The notes below the pieces were generated by a model. The model was not told the origin of the DNA, searched no databases, and worked only from the letters and a program-made list of their open reading frames with translations. From Alphaproteobacteria bacterium (lineage in GTDB: Bacteria > Pseudomonadota > Alphaproteobacteria > RS24): a DNA stretch of 11,031 nucleotides. The stretch lies in the NCBI GenBank assembly GCA_022428185.1, contig JAKMCZ010000252.1:1-11031 (forward strand), in the 5' to 3' direction. The stretch's first letter is position 1. Every line of letters begins with the position of its first letter. The position numbers and the translations under genes were made by a program. Positions 6,688-11,031 of this stretch are shown piece after piece.

Positions 6688-7869
6688 TTACGCGGTTACG
6701 TCATGGCCGTAAAGCGCATCTTGCCGCGCATGGATGGCGGTCGGTGCGATTTTACCGGCCAGCCACATCGGCCCATAAGTGGCAAGCTGGCTGAGCCGCG
6801 TCCGCTTGTGAAATGTTTTGGCATTGGCGCGAGAACCGGCTTGAACCTTTGCGGTGCGTGCAAAGCGGGCTTGCTGATAGCTTTGTAGCGCGTTGGACAC
6901 TGATTGCTCGCTTGCCAGTTGATGAGCCAGCACAAATGCGTCTTCCACCGCCATGGCTGCCCCTTGTGCCATGAAAGGCAGCATCGGATGGGCGGCATCG
7001 CCGAGCAGGGCGACGCGTCCATCAACCCAGCTTTTTAGCGGTTGGCGGTCGAATAAAGCCCAACGATAAAGTTCGCTCGCCTCGCTCAAAATGCGCGTAA
7101 TCGTCGGGTGCCAATCGGCGAAATCAGCCAGCGCCTGTTGTGCCGTGCCGCGCTCGGTCCAAGATTCAGTCGTCCAATCATCACGCTCGACAACGCCGAC
7201 AAAATTAGCCAGCGTACCGCGCCTCAGTCGATAGGTGACGCAATGTTTGCCCGCACCCATCCAAGCACAAGCGGTCGGGTGGGGGGCAAGCGCACCCAGT
7301 TTGTTCATCGACACAACGGCGCGCCAAGCTACATTGCCGGTAAAACTTGGCTGTTCTGAACCAAGCATCACCTCGCGCACGGTCGAGTGAATACCGTCAC
7401 CGCCGACCAGCGCATCGGCAACCAATTCCGTGCCACCGGTCAGTTGCACGCGCACCGCGTCCGCGTCTTGCGTATAGCCGGCAACATCGGCACCAAAGCG
7501 AATGGCATCGGGTTTTTGGGCAAGCAACGCGGCTTCAAGCACGGCAATATAATCGGCACGGTGAATATGCAGATAGGGTGCTCCCCAGCGGGTTACGGCG
7601 GCATCAGCCAACGGAATATTAAATAGCGACAAGCCTGAGCGACCCATGCGCGCCTCGATTGCTTCAGGGCGAAAGCCGATTTCTGCCAACGCGCCATCAA
7701 GACCGAGGGCTTCAAAAACCTTCATCGCATTGGGTGGCACTTGAATGCCTGCGCCAATCTCGCCCAGTTCGGGCGCGCGCTCCAACACGGTGGCGTCAAT
7801 ACCGTTGTGCAGCAAACACAGTGCGGCGGTCAGCCCGCCTATACCGGCACCGGAGATAATAACCTTCAT
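6688..7869 (-). CDS. FAD-dependent monooxygenase, aromatic hydroxylase type
   Basis: A 393-residue single-component group A flavoprotein monooxygenase, similar in motif layout to salicylate hydroxylases and 3-hydroxybenzoate 6-hydroxylases; it would use NAD(P)H and O2 to hydroxylate a small, often aromatic, acid. Three family motifs are present: the Rossmann GAGIGG at 7-12 with Glu30-Arg31 ending the second strand, GGDGIHSTVR at 156-165 (FAD and NAD(P)H), and GDAAHPMLPFMAQGA at 290-304 (FAD ribityl/pyrophosphate). Arg104 in HIHRADY matches the FAD-contacting Arg. It is the first gene of the leftward group, followed by the lyase-family gene after 9 nt. The ribosome binding site is weak. Flavoprotein class is sure; the substrate is not, and members of this class also act on non-aromatic substrates. 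Confidence 0.9.
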   Translation of the reverse strand: MKVIISGAGIGGLTAALCLLHNGIDATVLERAPELGEIGAGIQVPPNAMKVFEALGLDGALAEIGFRPEAIEARMGRSGLSLFNIPLADAAVTRWGAPYLHIHRADYIAVLEAALLAQKPDAIRFGADVAGYTQDADAVRVQLTGGTELVADALVGGDGIHSTVREVMLGSEQPSFTGNVAWRAVVSMNKLGALAPHPTACAWMGAGKHCVTYRLRRGTLANFVGVVERDDWTTESWTERGTAQQALADFADWHPTITRILSEASELYRWALFDRQPLKSWVDGRVALLGDAAHPMLPFMAQGAAMAVEDAFVLAHQLASEQSVSNALQSYQQARFARTAKVQAGSRANAKTFHKRTRLSQLATYGPMWLAGKIAPTAIHARQDALYGHDVTA

Positions 7870-7970
7870 TGCCGGCCACTCGCTCTTATGAGTCCTGCTT
7901 GGCTATGCGAAAAAAGCAGATATGGCATTGTCGTGAATATGGTTCGGCTCCGCTCTGAATTTGTGCAGCG

Positions 7971-7999
7971 ATGTTAAAAGCTATTTACCGATTTGTCAC
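7971..7999 (-). promoter_or_regulatory. Candidate sigma-70 promoter for the monooxygenase operon
   Basis: On the minus strand GTGACA (7999-7994, 5 of 6 to the -35 consensus) and TAACAT (7976-7971, 4 of 6 to the -10 consensus) are separated by exactly 17 nt. A transcript from here would have a leader of roughly 95 nt before the ATG at 7869. This is a pattern match only. Confidence 0.3.
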
Positions 8000-8062
8000 A
8001 GCGTAATGCGCGGCTGGCTTAATAGGCGGCGCGACCCAAACGAGATGTTTGGCTCAGTGCTC

Positions 8063-8072
8063 ATGACGTCAT
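8063..8072. promoter_or_regulatory. Perfect 10-bp palindrome ATGACGTCAT
   Basis: A perfect palindrome midway in the divergent region, a possible site for a dimeric regulator. No regulator gene is next to it and only one copy was noticed, so the call is weak. Confidence 0.2.
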
Positions 8073-8185
8073 AATTACCGTAGCCAGCAGCAACAGTTCA
8101 TAACCGGTCATGGCTTTGTCCGTATTTTGAAAACAGCCGAAGCTTCAAAGGGGAAAAAATTAAGACTGGTTTTGCTGCAAATAAA

Positions 8186-8213
8186 TTGACATTTCATAGG
8201 AAAATGAAAGAAT
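8186..8213 (+). promoter_or_regulatory. Candidate sigma-70 promoter for the secreted-repeat gene
   Basis: A perfect TTGACA (8186-8191) is followed after 16 nt by AAGAAT (8208-8213, 4 of 6 to the -10 consensus). The start codon lies about 40 nt further on. An alternative -10, TATAGT at 8233-8238, is better by itself but has no good -35 at proper spacing. Confidence 0.35.
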
Positions 8214-8216
8214 GTC
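8188..8216. repeat. Imperfect inverted repeat over the candidate promoter
   Basis: The left arm GACATTTCAT (8188-8197) pairs with ATGAAAGAATGTC (8204-8216), with a 3-nt bulge in the right arm and a 6-nt loop. It covers most of the candidate -35 to -10 interval, the place where an operator would act. It could also fold in RNA if transcription starts upstream. Confidence 0.35.
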
Positions 8217-8243
8217 ATCTATTGACTTGGCGTATAGTATTTT

Positions 8244-8248
8244 AAGGA
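8244..8248 (+). promoter_or_regulatory. Ribosome binding site of the secreted-repeat gene
   Basis: AAGGA lies 6 nt before the ATG at 8255 and fixes the start of the large frame, which then begins with a clean signal peptide. Confidence 0.7.
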
Positions 8249-8254
8249 ATGTTT

Positions 8255-11031
8255 ATGTTTCGCGTTGTTATCCTCACCACCATCTGGATTGCCATGGCTT
8301 CTGTGGCGCAAGCTCAATGGGTCTCAAGTGGGTCCGGTGTTGGTGCGCGCGAGGGTGATCAAGGCCTGACCAGCCCTGATAATCTCGCGCAATCCCTCGG
8401 TTATGATGATAGCGCAGACATGGAAGAGGCAGCCGCTATGGGCTATGAGTCCAATTCCGCTGACGCCGAAGCTTGGGGCTATGCCACGAATGACAATTTC
8501 GACGAAGATTGCGTCCGCCTGTTTGGCACAAATTGTGAAGAAGTAGATGCTTCAGAATTTCGCCCGATTGTTCCGCAAATTATAACTTGCATCGATTTTG
8601 GTTTTGTAAATCTGACCGAAATGGACGCCTTTGTCGACGCGGTCAGTGTCTATGGCGGTGACGAAAATGATGCGGCTAATTGTAAGCGACGCGATTATAG
8701 CGACACGGATGCAGACGGGCAGCTTTGCATGATGGCGACAAATGACAGCGACAATGCCTCCGCCTGTCGCGCGGCACTGGGCGTGTCGGAGTCATCATCG
8801 CAAGATTGCTCAGATATGGACCGCGATGATTATGAAGATCTTGCCAATAATATGCCGCCGCGCATTGTCACGCCGGCTGATTGGTCACCTGCTGAAGTAT
8901 CGGCTGAAGCCGGTCAAGGCTCAGTTCTAATTAATGTTCTTCGAGCCGAAGACCCCGATGGCGATACACTGACATGGTCTTTGACCGCCTCCAACCCGCC
9001 GGTTTTCGCCATTAACCCAAGCAATGGCACCCTGTCTTTGTCGACCGGTTTCGGTCAGACGGTTAATGGCCCGACCCGCCCTGATAGAGCTCAAGTCACC
9101 GTGCAGGTCAGCGACGGCGTGGCGACAGATGACCTCACATTGAGCTTGAGCTTTGCTGATGAAAACGGGCCACCGCGCATCATCACACCTGCCGATTGGA
9201 CACCGTCTGACGTTGCAAATAATGTTGATGCAGGCGCCGTCATTGTTGATGTGCTGGCCGCTACGGACCCCGATGGTGACACGCTCACATGGTCTTTGGC
9301 ATTAGCCAATCCGCCAATATTCGCCATTAACCCTGATAATGGTCAGTTGTCATTAGGCGACGGCGTTCGCCCTGAAACAGCACAGGTCACGGTGCAGGTC
9401 AGTGATGGCGAGCTGGTCGATGATTTGACGCTAACGCTGAACTTTGAAGCGCCTAACGGCCCGCCGCAGATTATCGTACCGGCTGATTGGACACCGACTG
9501 AAATTCCAAACACGGCCGGCCCGGGGGACGCGGTTATTTCTATTTTGCGCGCCACGGACCCGGATGAAGATCCGTTAACTTGGTCCATTACCAGTATGGA
9601 GTTCGATGTTTTCAGCATTAACGCTGAAACCGGTATCGTGACGATTGCCGATGGCAGCAACGCACCTGAAACACAGCCCGACAGTATTTCGCTGACTGTT
9701 CAAGTCAGCGACGGTGAATTGACCGACAATTTGACGGTGCGCATTGACTTGCAAGACCCGAACCGACCGCCGCAGATTGTTCTGCCGGCTGACTGGGTGC
9801 CTTCCATTGTCGCGCATGACGTGGCTCAAGGGGCCAGTCTAATAGATGTCTTGGCTGCGACCGACCCTGATGACGACGCGCTGACCTGGTCTATCAGCGC
9901 CAGCGATATGGATATATTTTCAATCGATGCACAAAGTGGTGTCCTTACTTTGGCGCGCGAAGACGGTTTGGCAGGGCTTGAAGCGCGGCCGGAGAACATT
10001 TCCGTTACCGTGCAAGTCAGCGATGGTCAGCTGACCGACGAGCAGGCATTGGTTATTCCGTTGGAAGCAGAGAAAATCAATAACCCACCGGAAATTATCG
10101 TTCCTGAAGGCTTTGCCGAAAATGAGTTCAATCCTTATGCCAACACAACAATGGTTGGCACTCTGAAAGGCCGCGACCCTGACGGCGATACATTGACGTG
10201 GTCGCTGCTCGATGGGAGCCCTGAGGTTTTCAATATCAACGCGCAAACCGGTGCGATTTCTTACACCGGCTTAGGTGCAAATGACAAATTGTCATGTGAG
10301 GCCGCCAATAGTGATCCTGCACCCACTGCACCTCAAGGTTCGGGCGGTGTGGCTTTCGGAATTGTTTCTAGTAATTCAAATACTGTTGAAGATCACAACA
10401 TGAATGACTTTAGGAGCAAAAAAACGGGTGGTACACAGACGACAACTAACAAATATCATGTCTTCCTCGAGCGTTCCAATCATCGCGGAGGCAGTTTTAC
10501 GACGGAGGCTCGCAATGCGCGGTCTTATGACGTGACCGGTGGCGCAAATATATCAGTGCCGCAATTACGCTCGGCGACGGTCAATTCCAATGTCACTCCG
10601 ATCAACAGTTATCTCGTCTATCAAAATAACGCGCAAGTGGATTTCTCTAATAAGGAAGGTGTCGTTACCTTCACCAACCCGATTATTGGGATTTACTATA
10701 CGGATAATGGTTTTGACAGCACCATTTCTAGTCTCGGCAAGCCCGGTGCTCTCTACAGCCGTAAAAGTCAACAAAACAAACTCGGCCTTGAAGGCGACCG
10801 CGACATTGCATGGATTGACCCGATTGACAGTCGCAAGCTTCGCTTTCGCTCAAGAACTGCCAATGTAGGCGACTTCATGCGTGTCATTACCACGGCTTCC
10901 AATACCGGCACGGATGATGAAGACGTGACCGCAGCCGGGCCTGATATTTGTTCAGCCACTGTTACGGTGCAACTGTCGGACGGGCAAGAAACCGATGAAG
11001 AAACTTTGACTCTGGCCTTTGGTGACCCGAA
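8255..11031 (+). CDS. Secreted multidomain protein with cadherin-like repeats (3' end beyond window)
   Basis: Unbroken frame of 925 codons without a stop, so the protein continues past the window. Residues 1-20 form a signal peptide ending in AQA, so the product is exported. Residues 21-198 are acidic, carry seven cysteines (86, 94, 112, 143, 158, 171, 185) and two Asp-rich loops with DxDxD spacing (150-154 and 187-191), and match no domain I recognise. Five cadherin-like/Ig-like repeats then begin at residues 199, 304, 401, 503 and 609. Each has PPxIIxPADW at the start, a Ca-binding-type DPDGDxLTWS, an FxINxxxG strand and VTVQVSDG near the end. The fifth is split by an insert at about 676-895. 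Such proteins are usually surface or extracellular adhesins or matrix proteins that need calcium; that role is inferred. It is divergent from the monooxygenase operon, with no evident functional link. Confidence 0.9.
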   Translation, partial: MFRVVILTTIWIAMASVAQAQWVSSGSGVGAREGDQGLTSPDNLAQSLGYDDSADMEEAAAMGYESNSADAEAWGYATNDNFDEDCVRLFGTNCEEVDASEFRPIVPQIITCIDFGFVNLTEMDAFVDAVSVYGGDENDAANCKRRDYSDTDADGQLCMMATNDSDNASACRAALGVSESSSQDCSDMDRDDYEDLANNMPPRIVTPADWSPAEVSAEAGQGSVLINVLRAEDPDGDTLTWSLTASNPPVFAINPSNGTLSLSTGFGQTVNGPTRPDRAQVTVQVSDGVATDDLTLSLSFADENGPPRIITPADWTPSDVANNVDAGAVIVDVLAATDPDGDTLTWSLALANPPIFAINPDNGQLSLGDGVRPETAQVTVQVSDGELVDDLTLTLNFEAPNGPPQIIVPADWTPTEIPNTAGPGDAVISILRATDPDEDPLTWSITSMEFDVFSINAETGIVTIADGSNAPETQPDSISLTVQVSDGELTDNLTVRIDLQDPNRPPQIVLPADWVPSIVAHDVAQGASLIDVLAATDPDDDALTWSISASDMDIFSIDAQSGVLTLAREDGLAGLEARPENISVTVQVSDGQLTDEQALVIPLEAEKINNPPEIIVPEGFAENEFNPYANTTMVGTLKGRDPDGDTLTWSLLDGSPEVFNINAQTGAISYTGLGANDKLSCEAANSDPAPTAPQGSGGVAFGIVSSNSNTVEDHNMNDFRSKKTGGTQTTTNKYHVFLERSNHRGGSFTTEARNARSYDVTGGANISVPQLRSATVNSNVTPINSYLVYQNNAQVDFSNKEGVVTFTNPIIGIYYTDNGFDSTISSLGKPGALYSRKSQQNKLGLEGDRDIAWIDPIDSRKLRFRSRTANVGDFMRVITTASNTGTDDEDVTAAGPDICSATVTVQLSDGQETDEETLTLAFGDP
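8849..11031 (+). repeat. Five tandem cadherin-like repeats in the secreted protein
   Basis: Repeat starts fall at 8849, 9164, 9455, 9761 and 10079, giving unit lengths of 105, 97, 102 and 106 codons. Each unit opens with N-x-PP-x-I followed by PADW (PEGF in unit 5), has an acidic DPDGD, DPDED or DPDDD calcium-type motif about 35 residues in, then TWS, and ends with VTVQVSDG or VTVQLSDG and a hydrophobic strand. Units 1 and 2 are the most alike, with long near-identical DNA around the DPDGD and VQVSDG codons, suggesting recent duplication. Unit 5 is interrupted by the insert described separately and is completed by the SDG segment near 10961-11031. Confidence 0.85.
10280..10948 (+). other. Inserted beta-rich domain inside the fifth repeat
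   Basis: About 220 codons interrupt the fifth repeat between its FNINAQTGAISY strand (residues 659-670) and its ATVTVQLSDG strand (901-910). The insert has none of the repeat motifs. Its later part has alternating hydrophobic strands, including NSYLVY, GVVTFTNPIIGIYY, SSLGKPGALYS, LGLEGDRDI and FMRVITTAS. From memory this order (SYxxH/Y, VTFxxPIxGI, LGxPGxxY, GLE, RVIT) resembles a domain seen in secreted, often PEP-CTERM-bearing, proteins of cyanobacteria and other bacteria. Cys681 and Cys899 bracket it and could form a disulphide. By hand count the DNA at 10381-10440 is 40% G+C against 58% at 9241-9300 in repeat 2. Confidence 0.6.

Larger units (their letters stand above)
7870..8254. other. 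Divergent intergenic region
   Basis: This 385-nt stretch separates the leftward monooxygenase operon from the rightward secreted-protein gene. It holds a candidate promoter for each direction, a 10-bp palindrome at 8063-8072, an imperfect inverted repeat at 8188-8216, and a weak 6-bp inverted repeat CTGCTT/AAGCAG at 7895-7919 inside the leftward leader. No convincing small coding frame, tRNA or riboswitch was recognised. It is visibly more AT-rich at its right end (8150-8254). Confidence 0.7.

Noticed and set aside
8139..8146. Palindrome GAAGCTTC followed by an A-rich stretch
   Set aside because: Only 4 bp per arm with no loop, and no T-run on either useful strand; it does not qualify as a terminator.
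8222..8250. TTGACT at 8222 with AGGAAT 17 nt downstream as a promoter
   Set aside because: The -10 would coincide with the ribosome binding site, leaving almost no leader; the upstream TTGACA is more plausible.
9343..9660. Minus-strand frames within the repeat protein (also 9091-9327, 9575-9829, 9920-10246)
   Set aside because: They recur at repeat spacing because they are reverse readings of the repeated DPDGD/VQVSDG DNA; the sense frame is continuous, with a signal peptide and clear domains.
10539..10868. Plus-strand frame in another register within the insert
   Set aside because: It overlaps the large continuous frame, is short, and matches no family; the main frame stays open through it.

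Overview
The window looks like chromosomal DNA of an alphaproteobacterium. By eye its G+C is in the low to mid 50s, genes are tightly packed, and the order gyrA - coaD - cyclophilin - queA - tgt on the + strand is a well-known alphaproteobacterial arrangement. No tRNA, rRNA, CRISPR, insertion sequence or phage gene was seen. A marine lineage would fit the codon style and G+C, but that is only a guess.

Region 1 (1-4921, + strand) is a housekeeping run: the 3' part of gyrA, coaD (CoA biosynthesis), a signal-peptide-bearing cyclophilin, and queA and tgt (queuosine modification of tRNA). Gaps are 3-29 nt, so co-transcription is likely. Tgt has its catalytic aspartates but appears to have lost two of the four zinc ligands found in the family.

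Region 2 (4931-7869, - strand) is a four-gene unit converging on tgt. In transcription order it encodes an FAD-dependent aromatic-hydroxylase-type monooxygenase, an isocitrate-lyase/PEP-mutase superfamily enzyme with a lyase-like Cys motif, a PaaI-like hotdog thioesterase and a small MAPEG-family membrane protein. The gaps (9, 65 and 24 nt) suggest an operon. Its content suggests oxidation and C-C cleavage of a small organic or CoA-linked substrate, but no specific pathway can be named.

Region 3 (7870-8254) is a 385-nt divergent intergenic region with candidate promoters on both strands, an imperfect inverted repeat overlapping the rightward one, and a perfect 10-bp palindrome.

Region 4 (8255 to window end, + strand) is one large open frame (925 codons, no stop reached) for a secreted protein. 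It has a signal peptide, an acidic Cys-rich N-terminal region and five cadherin-like/Ig-like repeats carrying Ca-binding-type DPDGD motifs. The fifth repeat is split by an insert of about 220 residues. The insert is bracketed by the only two cysteines found after residue 185, and it has the look of a separate beta-rich domain. This nested architecture and the altered zinc site of Tgt are the two most unusual things in the window.
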